Below, one piece after another: positions 52,213 through 60,546 of a stretch of 64,000 nt of DNA. How positions within the stretch are numbered: position 1 is the first letter of the stretch; the number at the start of each line of letters is the position of its first letter. Source of the stretch: an uncultured Ferrovum sp. (GTDB lineage Bacteria > Pseudomonadota > Gammaproteobacteria > Burkholderiales > Ferrovaceae); the NCBI GenBank assembly GCA_903893215.1, contig CAITLJ010000021.1:1-64000 (forward strand). Reading direction: 5' to 3'. The notes under the pieces are model-generated. The model searched no databases and was not told the origin of the DNA. It saw nothing but the letters and a program-made list of their open reading frames with translations. The position numbers and the translations under genes were made by a program.

Positions 52213-52218
52213 ATTATA
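52213..52218 (-). promoter_or_regulatory. Consensus -10 box before potA
   Basis: TATAAT on the minus strand (52218-52213) lies about 31 nt upstream of the potA ATG. No good -35 hexamer is found at 16-18 nt. A TATACT on the plus strand at 52318-52323 could serve the opposite liv operon. Confidence 0.4.
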
Positions 52219-52399
52219 TCGTTTTGCTGCGGGTGCGGCATGGAACATGCTGACAAAATGCCAAGAACCGCCCGGTTTCGATGATTGATAGGCGTGCTGA
52301 CGGAAACCTGACGCGCCTATACTTGTCGATAACGGTAGATGAAAAAAGACCGATGGTGTTCTGTGCTGCGTGGTTCACGCGCCAGCGCCAACCACAACC

Positions 52400-52426
52400 G
52401 GGGCGCATGACCGATCGTCGCGCCCC
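52400..52426 (+). promoter_or_regulatory. GC-rich hairpin in the leader of the second liv operon
   Basis: GGGGCGC (52400-52406) and GCGCCCC (52420-52426) form a perfect 7-bp stem with a 13-nt loop. It lies about 38 nt before the ATG at 52465 and ahead of the GAGGAG ribosome site. An A/T-rich tract follows. It may be an attenuator, protein-binding stem or RNA-stability element. Confidence 0.4.
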
Positions 52427-52464
52427 GCAATCATAAAAATATCTTTGATGAGGAGCAGCATCCA

Positions 52465-53673
52465 ATGAACAATTTCACCCTGCGCGCGCTGGTGACCGGC
52501 ATTGCGCTGGCATCCCTGGCCGCCACCGCCACCGCCGCCGACCCGATCAAGATCGGTATTTCCGGGCCTTACACCGGTGGTTCATCTCCGATGGGGTTGT
52601 CGATGCGCGACGGCGCCAAGCTGGCCGTGGCTGAAATCAACAAGGCCGGCGGTGTGCTGGGACGCCAGCTCCAGATGGTGGAGCGCGACGACGAAGCCAA
52701 AAACGAGCGCGGCGTACAGATCACCCAGGAGCTGATCAACAAGGAACATGTGGTCGCCACCCTCGGCTATGCCAACACGGGCGTTGCACTGGCCTCCACC
52801 CGCTTCTACCAGGAAGCCAAGATTCCGGTGATCGACAACATCGCCACCGGCTCGGCAGTGACCCGCCAGTTCCTGCCGCCTGAATTCGCCGACAACTATG
52901 TTTTCCGCAATGCCGCGTTTGACGGCATCCAGGCGCAGATGATCGTGGAAGAGGCCGTCACCCGGCGCAAGTTTGCCAAGGTGGCGATTTTGGCCGATTC
53001 GACCAACTACGGCGAACTGGGCAAGGCCGACCTCGAAAAGGCGCTCGCCGCCAAGAACGTCAAGGCCGTAGCGGTAGAAAAATTCAACATCAAGGACGTC
53101 GACATGACGGCCCAGCTGCTGAAGGCCAAGGAAGCCGGTGCACAGGCCATCCTCACCTATGCCATCGGGCCCGAACTGGCGCAGATCGCCAACGGTATGA
53201 AGAAGCTGGGCTGGAAGGTGCCGATGATCGGCAGCTGGACGCTGTCGATGGGCAACTTCATCGACAACGCCGGCGCCGAGAGCGAGGGTGCGCGGATGCC
53301 GCAGACCTTCATTCAGGAACCCAACACCCCCAAGCGCAAGGCCTTCATCGAAGCCTACCTGCACGCCTACAACCCGGCGAATGGCCGCATCCCCTCGCCG
53401 GTGTCGGCCGCACAGGGCTATGACTCGGTGTATATCCTTGCTGCGGCCATCAAGCAGGCCGGCAACACCGAGGGTCCGAAGATCCGCGCTGCCCTCGAGA
53501 ACCTGAGCGAGAAGGTGGATGGTGTGGTGACGGTGTATGACCACCCGTTCACCCACGACAATCACGAAGCCATCACGTCGAACATTCCGGTGATCGGCGA
53601 AGTGAAGGGTGGCCACGTGCAATACGCCTACGAAGAAGAGCGCAAGAACCCGCTGCGGCTCGAAAAGCACTAA
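52465..53673 (+). CDS. livJ: Branched-chain amino acid type ABC transporter, periplasmic substrate-binding protein
   Basis: The 402-residue receptor has a cleavable signal (ATATA-ADP, cleavage near residue 25) and no lipobox, unlike the LivK at 3544. The mature protein begins PIKIGISGPYTGGSSPMG and follows the LivJ fold, with a second-lobe hinge around AEALNTP-like EPNTPKRKAF near 288. Ligand unknown. GAGGAG lies before ATG 52465. It is followed by a terminator hairpin, so it should be expressed above its permeases. Confidence 0.92.
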   Translation: MNNFTLRALVTGIALASLAATATAADPIKIGISGPYTGGSSPMGLSMRDGAKLAVAEINKAGGVLGRQLQMVERDDEAKNERGVQITQELINKEHVVATLGYANTGVALASTRFYQEAKIPVIDNIATGSAVTRQFLPPEFADNYVFRNAAFDGIQAQMIVEEAVTRRKFAKVAILADSTNYGELGKADLEKALAAKNVKAVAVEKFNIKDVDMTAQLLKAKEAGAQAILTYAIGPELAQIANGMKKLGWKVPMIGSWTLSMGNFIDNAGAESEGARMPQTFIQEPNTPKRKAFIEAYLHAYNPANGRIPSPVSAAQGYDSVYILAAAIKQAGNTEGPKIRAALENLSEKVDGVVTVYDHPFTHDNHEAITSNIPVIGEVKGGHVQYAYEEERKNPLRLEKH

Positions 53674-53695
53674 GCCCTTTCATTCCAGGGTAACG

Positions 53696-53722
53696 GCCGG
53701 GCAGCATACGCTGCCCGGCTTT
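53696..53722 (+). terminator. Intra-operon hairpin between livJ and livH
   Basis: GCCGGGCAG (53696-53704) and CTGCCCGGC (53711-53719) form a perfect 9-bp stem, extendable by one pair to an ATAC tetraloop, followed by TTT. It lies 23 nt after the livJ stop and before livH. Partial termination or 3'-end protection would raise receptor relative to membrane subunits. Confidence 0.7.
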
Positions 53723-53774
53723 CGCACATTTGAACCATCCCGGCAAAGCCCCGGGGTACAGGGAGACACACCCC

Positions 53775-54665
53775 ATGGCCATCCTGTTGCAGCTGCTCAT
53801 GAGCGGCATCGCACTCGGCATGATTTACGCCGTGATTGCCTTTGGCTACCAGAGCACCTTCGCCACTTCCGGCACGCTCAACTTCGGTCAGGGCGAGGCG
53901 CTGATGCTGGGTGCCCTGGTCGGCCTCAGCCTGGCCGGCACGGTCAGCGGCGGGCCTTATCTGAATTACTGGCTGATGCTGCCGCCGGTGCTGCTGTTCG
54001 GCGCACTGCAGGGCGTGGTGGTCGAACGGATTGCGGTGCGTCCGGCCATCAAGACCAAAAGTGAATTCGGCTGGATCATGTCCACCATTGCGCTGGGCAT
54101 CATCTTCCGCAATGTGGCAGAGAACATCTGGGGGCGGGATGACCTGCCCTTCCCGTCGCCCCTGCCCACCGACCCGATCCACATCTTCGGCGCCAGCGTG
54201 CTGCCGATGGAATTGCTGGTGGTGGTCGGTGCCCTCGTGATGATGCTGGGGGTCGAATTTTTCAACCGCCGCACCATTTATGGCAAGGCGGTGGTGGCCA
54301 CTTCCACCGACCGCGATGCGGCCGGGCTGATGGGAATCAATACCAGCATGGTGATCACGTTCTCGTATGCGCTTTCCTCGATGACGGCGGCCTTTGCTGG
54401 CGTGCTGATCGCGCCAGTCACACTCACTGGCGCCAGCATGGGCGCGGTGCTGGGTCTGAAAGCGTTCGCCGTGGCCATCATTGGCGGCCTCAACTCGGGC
54501 CTTGGCGTGGTGGTGGGCGGCATCCTGCTGGGCGTGGCAGAAACCACAACCGGTTTTTACGTCTCGACCGGCTACAAGGACGTACCGGGCCTGATCCTGT
54601 TGCTGCTGGTGCTGTCGGTCAAACCGTCCGGCCTGTTCGGCAAAACCACCATCAAGAAGGTCTGA
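53775..54665 (+). CDS. livH: Branched-chain amino acid type ABC transporter permease LivH (second system)
   Basis: The 296-residue permease has about eight helices, with FATSGTLNFGQGEALMLGALVGL near residue 32, IWGRDD near 120 and VLGLKAFAVAIIGGLNSGLG near 230 (coupling loop). It starts MAILLQLLMSGIALGMIYAV; ATG 53775 was chosen because AGGGAG precedes it and it matches family length. An upstream start (53730) is unlikely. Confidence 0.93.
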   Translation: MAILLQLLMSGIALGMIYAVIAFGYQSTFATSGTLNFGQGEALMLGALVGLSLAGTVSGGPYLNYWLMLPPVLLFGALQGVVVERIAVRPAIKTKSEFGWIMSTIALGIIFRNVAENIWGRDDLPFPSPLPTDPIHIFGASVLPMELLVVVGALVMMLGVEFFNRRTIYGKAVVATSTDRDAAGLMGINTSMVITFSYALSSMTAAFAGVLIAPVTLTGASMGAVLGLKAFAVAIIGGLNSGLGVVVGGILLGVAETTTGFYVSTGYKDVPGLILLLLVLSVKPSGLFGKTTIKKV

Positions 54666-54667
54666 GC

Positions 54668-56608
54668 ATGAAGCCCCTGCAACTCCTCGCAAGCCTGGCT
54701 GGCCTCGCCGTGCTGCTGGCCCTGCCGCAGTTCATCACCAACGAGTACTACGTGCATCAGCTGGTGCTGATCCTGATCTACGGCGTGCTGCTGTTCGGCC
54801 TCGACATCGTGGTGGGATATACCGGCGAGGTGTCACTGGCCCACTCCGGCCTGTTTGGCATCGGTGCCTACACCGCCGGCGTACTCAGCTGGAAGTTCGG
54901 CCTGCCGTTCTATGCCACCCTGCCCTGCAGCATCCTGGTCACCGCTGCGTTTGGCGCCGTCCTTGCGCTGCCGGCGCTGCAGGTGACCGGGCCCTATCTG
55001 GCCATGGTCACGCTGGCCTTCGGCACGATTGCCGGCATCCTGATCAACGAGATGACTTTCCTGACCAACGGCGCGATGGGGATCACCATCCACAAGCCGG
55101 TACTGCTCGGTCATGTACTGCAGGAAGCCGAGTACTACTACGTGGCGCTGTTCGTGTTCCTGCTGGCACTGGTCAGTGTGCACCGCATCCTGCGCTCGCA
55201 TCTGGGCCGCGCCTTCGAGGCCCTGCGCGGCAGCCCGGTGGCTTCCGACTGCATGGGTGTGAGCGTTTACCGGTACAAGGTGATCGCCTTCGTGATCAGC
55301 GCCGGTCTGGCCGGCCTGGCCGGCGGCCTGTTCACCTACAACGAACTGTACATCGCACCCAACACCTTCAACTTCGAACTGACCATCCTGTTCCTGCTGG
55401 CGATCATCATGGGCGGCCGCAAGACACGCAGTGGCCCGGTACTCGGCGCCGCCATCGTGGTGCTGCTGCCAAACCTGCTCGACGACATCAACCTGTTCCG
55501 CGACCTGGCCGGCTTTGCCGTGGCCCTGGTGGCCATCCGGGCGGTGTTCGTAGTGCGCGGCGAAGGCTTCGGCGGTCTGAAGCAACTGGCGATTCCAGGC
55601 ATCGGTTCGGTTGCGCTGCTTGCAGCCAGCCTCAGGCTGGAAAGCATGACCGACTGGCGCATCACCATCTTCGGCCTGCTGATCCTGTTCGTGGTCTATT
55701 ACCTGCAGGAAGGCATCGTGGGCTGGGCGCGTGAAGTGGCGGGACGCATCAACCCGGCATGGTCACGTCGCCATGCCCTGCCGGACAGCACAGCCCACGG
55801 AAATGCATGGAGCACCATGAGCGGCACGCAATCAGACAGCCTCGGTACCATCCTGCAAGCGCAGGGTGTCGTGATGCAGTTTGGCGGACTGAAAGCGCTC
55901 AACAATGTCGACCTGCAGATTGAACGCGGCACCGTGCACGGACTGATCGGCCCGAACGGCTCCGGCAAGTCCACCATGATGAACGTGCTCACCGGCATTT
56001 ACCGGCCGACCAGCGGCAAGGTGCAGTTCCTTGGTCAGGATACGCCAGGCCGCACGCCCTCCCAGATCGCGCTGTCGGGCATTGCGCGTACGTTCCAGAA
56101 CATCCAGCTGTTTGGCGAGATGACCGCCCTCGAAAACGTGTTGGTCGGCCTGCACCACACTTTTCACAGCAATCTGGCCAGCGTCATGCTGGCGACCGGC
56201 AGTCAGCGTGGCGAAGAGCAATCGGCGCGCCTGCGTGCGATGGCCATTCTCGAATTTGTGGGCCTGGGCGATGTGGCTAACGAAGAGGCGCGCAACCTGG
56301 CCTACGGGCGCCAGCGGCTGCTCGAAATTGGTCGCGCACTGGCGCTGGACCCGCAACTTCTGCTGCTCGATGAACCGGCAGCCGGTCTCACCCCCGCCGA
56401 AATTCCTGACCTGATCAAGATCATCCGACGCATCAAGGAACACGGCATCACCGTGATCCTGATCGAGCATCACATGGACGTGGTGATGGGCATCTGCGAC
56501 CGCGTGTCGGTGCTCGACTTCGGCCAGAAGATCTCTGAAGGTCTGCCTGCGCAAGTGCAGAGCGACCCGCGCGTTATCGAAGCCTACTTGGGCGGCCAGC
56601 CGGCCTGA
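54668..56608 (+). CDS. Fused LivM-LivG: permease and ATPase in one polypeptide
   Basis: The 646-residue product joins two subunits that are separate in the first system. Residues 1 to about 350 are LivM, with YGVLLFGLDIVVGYTGEVSL near 38 and a GPYLAMVTLAFGTIAG stretch near 112. A linker of about 35 residues follows, then LivG (about 392-646) with IGPNGSGKSTM, GIARTFQNIQLF, LAYGRQRLLEIGRAL, LLLLDEPAAGLTP and LIEHH. No frameshift or stop is present, so the fusion is genuine. Met384 (55817) has GGAG four bases before it and could start a free LivG. It begins two bases after livH. Confidence 0.93.
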   Translation: MKPLQLLASLAGLAVLLALPQFITNEYYVHQLVLILIYGVLLFGLDIVVGYTGEVSLAHSGLFGIGAYTAGVLSWKFGLPFYATLPCSILVTAAFGAVLALPALQVTGPYLAMVTLAFGTIAGILINEMTFLTNGAMGITIHKPVLLGHVLQEAEYYYVALFVFLLALVSVHRILRSHLGRAFEALRGSPVASDCMGVSVYRYKVIAFVISAGLAGLAGGLFTYNELYIAPNTFNFELTILFLLAIIMGGRKTRSGPVLGAAIVVLLPNLLDDINLFRDLAGFAVALVAIRAVFVVRGEGFGGLKQLAIPGIGSVALLAASLRLESMTDWRITIFGLLILFVVYYLQEGIVGWAREVAGRINPAWSRRHALPDSTAHGNAWSTMSGTQSDSLGTILQAQGVVMQFGGLKALNNVDLQIERGTVHGLIGPNGSGKSTMMNVLTGIYRPTSGKVQFLGQDTPGRTPSQIALSGIARTFQNIQLFGEMTALENVLVGLHHTFHSNLASVMLATGSQRGEEQSARLRAMAILEFVGLGDVANEEARNLAYGRQRLLEIGRALALDPQLLLLDEPAAGLTPAEIPDLIKIIRRIKEHGITVILIEHHMDVVMGICDRVSVLDFGQKISEGLPAQVQSDPRVIEAYLGGQPA

Positions 56609-56622
56609 CACAGGAAATCATC

Positions 56623-57345
56623 ATGCTGAAAGTAGAAAATCTCACGGCCGCCTATGGCAAGGTCAGCGTGCTGCATGGCGTCAGCCTGACGGTGCGGAAG
56701 GGGCAGGTGGTCACCCTGATCGGCTCGAACGGCGCCGGCAAGACCACCACCATGCGCGCAATCAGCGGCATGCTGGTCCCCGCTTCGGGCACCATCCGTC
56801 TCGGCCAACAGGACATCACCGGCCTGCCTGCCCACCGGATCAGCCGGCTGGGCGTGGCACACAGCCCGGAGGGTCGTCGCGTGTTCCCCACCCAGACCGT
56901 GCGCGACAACCTGCTGCTGGGTGCCTTCAGCCGTCTCACCTTCGGACGCGCCCGTGGTGACGTGGAAGGCGATCTGGAACGGGCGCTGGACCTGTTTCCC
57001 CGATTGCGTGAACGCAAGGACCAGTTGGCCGGCACCCTGTCCGGTGGCGAACAGCAGATGCTGGCCATGGCACGCGCGCTGATGCTCAAGCCCGAAGTGC
57101 TGCTGCTCGACGAACCTTCGATGGGCCTGGCGCCGATCCTGGTGGAAGAAGTCTTCCACATCATCCGTCGCCTGAAGGAAGAGGGCATGACCATGCTGCT
57201 GGTGGAGCAGTTCGCTGCGGCCGCATTGGGCGTGGCGGATTATGGCTACGTGATGGAAAACGGCCGCATTGCCGTCGAAGGGCCCGCCGTGCAGTTGCAG
57301 GACGACCCGAAGGTACGGGCAGCCTATCTGGGCGGCGGTCATTAA
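56623..57345 (+). CDS. livF: Branched-chain amino acid type ABC transporter ATPase LivF (second system)
   Basis: The 240-residue ATPase has GSNGAGKTTTMRAISG near residue 34, VAHSPEGRRVFPTQTVRDNLLLGA near 80, LSGGEQQMLAMARAL near 141 and LLLDEPSMGLAPILVEE near 161, which is the LivF pattern. It pairs with the LivG half of the preceding fusion. AGGAAA precedes the ATG. It is the last gene of this operon. Confidence 0.95.
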   Translation: MLKVENLTAAYGKVSVLHGVSLTVRKGQVVTLIGSNGAGKTTTMRAISGMLVPASGTIRLGQQDITGLPAHRISRLGVAHSPEGRRVFPTQTVRDNLLLGAFSRLTFGRARGDVEGDLERALDLFPRLRERKDQLAGTLSGGEQQMLAMARALMLKPEVLLLDEPSMGLAPILVEEVFHIIRRLKEEGMTMLLVEQFAAAALGVADYGYVMENGRIAVEGPAVQLQDDPKVRAAYLGGGH

Positions 57346-57369
57346 GCCTGCGTAACGGCCACCACTGAT

Positions 57370-57461
57370 CTGGTGCAGCGACGATGCCCCTGGTGCAACG
57401 AGGATGCCCTTAGTGCAACGAGGATGCCCCTAGTGCAACGAGGATGCCCTTAGTGCAGCGG
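57370..57461. repeat. 20-bp tandem repeat array reaching into a stop codon
   Basis: Four 20-bp units (57370, 57390, 57410, 57430), consensus yTrGTGCAACGAGGATGCCC, are followed by a 12-bp partial copy at 57450. Units 2-4 are identical except for the first three bases, which alternate CTG/TTA/CTA. The partial copy is the last codons and TAA stop of the minus-strand methyltransferase gene. The array lies between two converging genes and has no hairpin. Confidence 0.93.
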
Positions 57462-58313
57462 CTTGCGAAACTTGAGCAGGAAGTTGTCGGCTTCACCGAT
57501 CGCCAGATACTTCGCCCGATCTGTCTCGCCCAGTGTCAGCGTGGGTGGCAAGGTCCAGACCCCCTTCGGCCAGTCCTTCGTATCGCGCGGATTGGCCAGT
57601 AATTCCGAGCTGGCCACCAGTTCAAACCCGGCCTTCTGCGCCAGTGCGATGGCGGCATCCTGCCGCACGTATCCGTTATCGGCCAGCGGGTCCTGCGCCA
57701 CATCAGCGCGGCCACGGTGATCCTCGATACCCAGGATGCCGCCGGGCTTGAGCGCGCGGAAGAACCCGGCCAGCGCCTGGTCGGCATACCCCGCGCCCAT
57801 CCAGTTATGCAGGTTGCGGAACGTGACAATCAGGTCGGCAGTACCCGCCGGTGCCACCTCGAAATGATCCTTGCCCAACTCGGTCAGCCTGATCTGATCG
57901 TACACCGCGCGGTCGGCAGCCAGCTTGGCGCGGAAGCGGTCCTTACCCGGCGCTGGTGCCTCGGCGTCGCCCTGCGGCGGCACGGCCACGTAGTATGTGC
58001 CTTCGGCATGCAGGTAAGGTGCCAGGATTTCGGTCCAGTAGCCGCCACCGGGGCTGACTTCCACCACGGTCATGCCGGGCCGCAACCCCAGGAAGGCGAG
58101 TTCCTCGGCCGGATGACGCACTGTGTCGCGCTGCACGAACTTCGGCGAGCGGTGTGGCGCCTTCATCGCGGCCTGCAGGTCCTTGTCACCGGCACTGGCA
58201 GGACCAGAAGCCGATGGGGCGCCCTCGGCATAGGCAGCGGACAGCGCAACAAGACCCAGGCTGGCAATGGTCAAGGCCACCAGCAGGGGACGCACTTTCA
58301 ACACAGGGTTCAT
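57450..58313 (-). CDS. Exported class I SAM-methyltransferase-like protein
   Basis: The 287-residue protein has a clear signal peptide (hydrophobic core about residues 8-27, cleavage near AYA-EGA). A Rossmann methyltransferase domain follows: RPGMTVVEVSPGGGYWTEILAPYL (motif I, near 78-101), DLIVTFRNLHNW near 160 and LKPGGILGIEDHRG near 190. Such exported methyltransferase-like proteins form a recognised but uncharacterised group. SAM is not thought to be free in the periplasm, so the activity, if any, is unclear. The stop codon belongs to the 20-bp repeat array. Confidence 0.85.
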   Translation of the reverse strand: MNPVLKVRPLLVALTIASLGLVALSAAYAEGAPSASGPASAGDKDLQAAMKAPHRSPKFVQRDTVRHPAEELAFLGLRPGMTVVEVSPGGGYWTEILAPYLHAEGTYYVAVPPQGDAEAPAPGKDRFRAKLAADRAVYDQIRLTELGKDHFEVAPAGTADLIVTFRNLHNWMGAGYADQALAGFFRALKPGGILGIEDHRGRADVAQDPLADNGYVRQDAAIALAQKAGFELVASSELLANPRDTKDWPKGVWTLPPTLTLGETDRAKYLAIGEADNFLLKFRKPLH

Positions 58314-58354
58314 CAGGCGTTCCTTATAAACAGATCAAGCCAAATCAAGACAGA

Positions 58355-59884
58355 TCAGCCCAGCCGTACCAGCCAGAACAGGCCCTGCGCAAGGACCAGA
58401 CCGAGCAGCACCCCTAACAGCAGGTTGAGCGAGCGGCCCTGGCGGCGCTGTTCCTGCAACACGCGTTCGAGCAGCATCCGGTCTTCGCCGCTACGCCCCA
58501 TCTGCTCCAGGGCACGCGCTGCCAAACGGGGCAGCGACGGGATCAGATGGGCGTAGTGCGGACCTTCGCGCTCGAGTTCTTTCAGCGCACGGCGCCAACC
58601 CACCTGCTCGTTCATCCAGCGTTCGAGAAATGGTTTTGCCGTCTTCCACAGATCCAGTTCCGGATCGAGGTCGCGGCCGAGTCCTTCTACGTTGAGCAGG
58701 GTTTTCTGCAACAACACCAACTGGGGTTGCACTTCCATCCGGAAACGGCGCGACACCTGAAACAGGCGCAGCAATACGCGGCCAAACGAAATCTCTTTCA
58801 GCGGACGATCGAACACAGGTTCGCATACCGCCCGGATGGCGGCCTCGAATTCCTCCACCCGCGTATCGGCTGGCACCCAGCCCGCCTCAAGATGCGCTTC
58901 GGCCACCCGGCGGTAATCGCGACGGAAGAAACCGATCAGGTTCTGCGCCAGATAGTCCTTGTCGCGCTGTTCCAGCGCGCCCACGATGCCGAAGTCGAGG
59001 CCAATCCAGGTGCCATCGTCGGCCACAAAGATATTGCCGGGATGCATGTCTGCATGAAAAAAACCGTCGCGGAAGACCTGTGTAAAGAAGATTTCCACGC
59101 CATCGCGGGCCAGCTTGGGAATGTCGATGCCCTTGCTGCGCAGTACCTCCACGCGCGACACGGGTGTACCGTGCATGCGCTCCATCACCATCACCTGATG
59201 GTCGCACCAGTCCCAGTAAATTTCCGGGATGCGCAACAGGTTTCCCCCGGCAAAATTACGCCGTAACTGGCTTGCATTACTGGCCTCGGTGAGCAGGTCA
59301 AGTTCGTCTCGCAGATGGCGGGCAAACTCTTCGACCACCTCACGCGGTCGCAGCCGGTATCCTTCGGGCACCCATTCCAGCAAGCGTGCGGCAGTGCGCA
59401 TCAAATCGAGGTCCCGTGCGATCACCCGACCGATTCCGGGGCGCAGTATCTTCACAGCCACGTCACGGCCATCGTTGAGCCGCGCAAAGTGCACCTGTGC
59501 CACCGATGCGCTGGCCACCGGAACCTCATCAAAGCTCTGGAAGGTCCGGCTGAGGTCGGCACCGTAAACCGCCTCCAGCACCGGCCGCGCGGCCTGCCAT
59601 GAAAACGGCGGCACCCGGTCCTGCAGGCCGGCCAGTTCGTCGGCAAGATCAAGGGGCAGCAGGTCGCGCCGGGTGGACAAGGCCTGTCCCAGCTTGACGA
59701 AAATCGGCCCCAGGCTTTCCAGCGCCAGCCGCAAACGTTCGCCGCGCGGCAGGCGCGCCAGCGCAGCCTGCCCTGGCCAGGGAATCCAGCGCAACGGGGC
59801 CAGCAACCAGGGCTGCCCGATCAGTTCATCCAGACGGTACCGGGTGCACACCGAGACGATGCGCAACAATCTGAGCAATCCCAT
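58355..59884 (-). CDS. ubiB: UbiB, ABC1/ADCK-type protein kinase-like ubiquinone biosynthesis factor
   Basis: UbiB supports coenzyme Q synthesis, probably by ATP-driven lipid extraction. The 509-residue protein has the KxGQ motif in [16 protein letters not shown] near residue 61, an Ala-type loop with [11 protein letters not shown] near 127, VAVKILRPG near 146, [11 protein letters not shown] near 286 and LDFGIVG near 305. Two C-terminal hydrophobic helices anchor it to the membrane. ATG 59884 overlaps the ubiJ stop (TGATG); a GTG one codon earlier is possible. Confidence 0.95.
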   Translation of the reverse strand: MGLLRLLRIVSVCTRYRLDELIGQPWLLAPLRWIPWPGQAALARLPRGERLRLALESLGPIFVKLGQALSTRRDLLPLDLADELAGLQDRVPPFSWQAARPVLEAVYGADLSRTFQSFDEVPVASASVAQVHFARLNDGRDVAVKILRPGIGRVIARDLDLMRTAARLLEWVPEGYRLRPREVVEEFARHLRDELDLLTEASNASQLRRNFAGGNLLRIPEIYWDWCDHQVMVMERMHGTPVSRVEVLRSKGIDIPKLARDGVEIFFTQVFRDGFFHADMHPGNIFVADDGTWIGLDFGIVGALEQRDKDYLAQNLIGFFRRDYRRVAEAHLEAGWVPADTRVEEFEAAIRAVCEPVFDRPLKEISFGRVLLRLFQVSRRFRMEVQPQLVLLQKTLLNVEGLGRDLDPELDLWKTAKPFLERWMNEQVGWRRALKELEREGPHYAHLIPSLPRLAARALEQMGRSGEDRMLLERVLQEQRRQGRSLNLLLGVLLGLVLAQGLFWLVRLG

Positions 59885-60546
59885 CACGATGAACGCTGTC
59901 CCTGCTGTGCGAGCAAGCGCTCCAGCCGGGCTACCCGCTGGGTCAGACGATCAGCGCCCTCGCGCATGGCATCCACTGCCGCACAATGGGAGTCCACCGC
60001 CTCGGGCGCAGGCAGCAGCCGTGCCTCATGCACCAGGTATTCGCCGCCAGCACTGGCAAGGCGTTGGCCTGTCTGTGCGCTCCAGGCCAAACTGGCACGC
60101 AGCCCTTGCCCGGCGCGTTCGGCCAGGGCGTCGCCCAGATAGGGGGCGAGCCACTCTTCCGGATCGGGCCGCAGATTGCGGGCAATGAACGCCAGCTCGG
60201 CGGCCAGTGCGGCGTTGCCTTCCAGTGACACCTTGCGCATCAGACCATCGAAGCCCTGAGCAATTGCGCTGACATCCGCGCTGTCGAGCATCAGTCGCAC
60301 GCCAGGACGTTTGGGAACGGCTGCGCCGCCTGCCTGGGGGCCAGCAGCTGAGTGATGGCCATCCGCAGCAGGGTCCGCCGCCGGAACAGGCACTGGCAGC
60401 CCATGCTCATCAATGCACAATTCGCCGGTCAGACCGGCGATTGACCAACGGACCTCATGCCCGGCAAACGGTCGCAGCCGTTCCCGCGCCCAAGGGGCAT
60501 CCTGCATCAGGCGCCGTAATACCGGAAGGGTCAGCCGCACACTCAC
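59884..60546 (-). CDS. ubiJ: UbiJ, SCP2-domain ubiquinone biosynthesis accessory factor
   Basis: UbiJ with UbiK scaffolds the soluble Ubi metabolon and binds lipid intermediates in its SCP2 domain. The 220-residue protein starts [12 protein letters not shown], has an SCP2 core (about 25-125, with a Pro/Ala/Gly insert around 60-80), [22 protein letters not shown] near 127, and a C-terminal coiled coil [14 protein letters not shown] 60546 overlaps the upstream stop by four bases. Position before ubiB is conserved. Confidence 0.88.
   Translation of the reverse strand: MSVRLTLPVLRRLMQDAPWARERLRPFAGHEVRWSIAGLTGELCIDEHGLPVPVPAADPAADGHHSAAGPQAGGAAVPKRPGVRLMLDSADVSAIAQGFDGLMRKVSLEGNAALAAELAFIARNLRPDPEEWLAPYLGDALAERAGQGLRASLAWSAQTGQRLASAGGEYLVHEARLLPAPEAVDSHCAAVDAMREGADRLTQRVARLERLLAQQGQRSS

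Noticed and set aside
48242-57345. Adjacent potABCD and second liv operon considered as a transferred transport island
   Set aside because: Base composition and codon use look the same as neighbours, and no mobile element, integrase or direct repeats flank the region.
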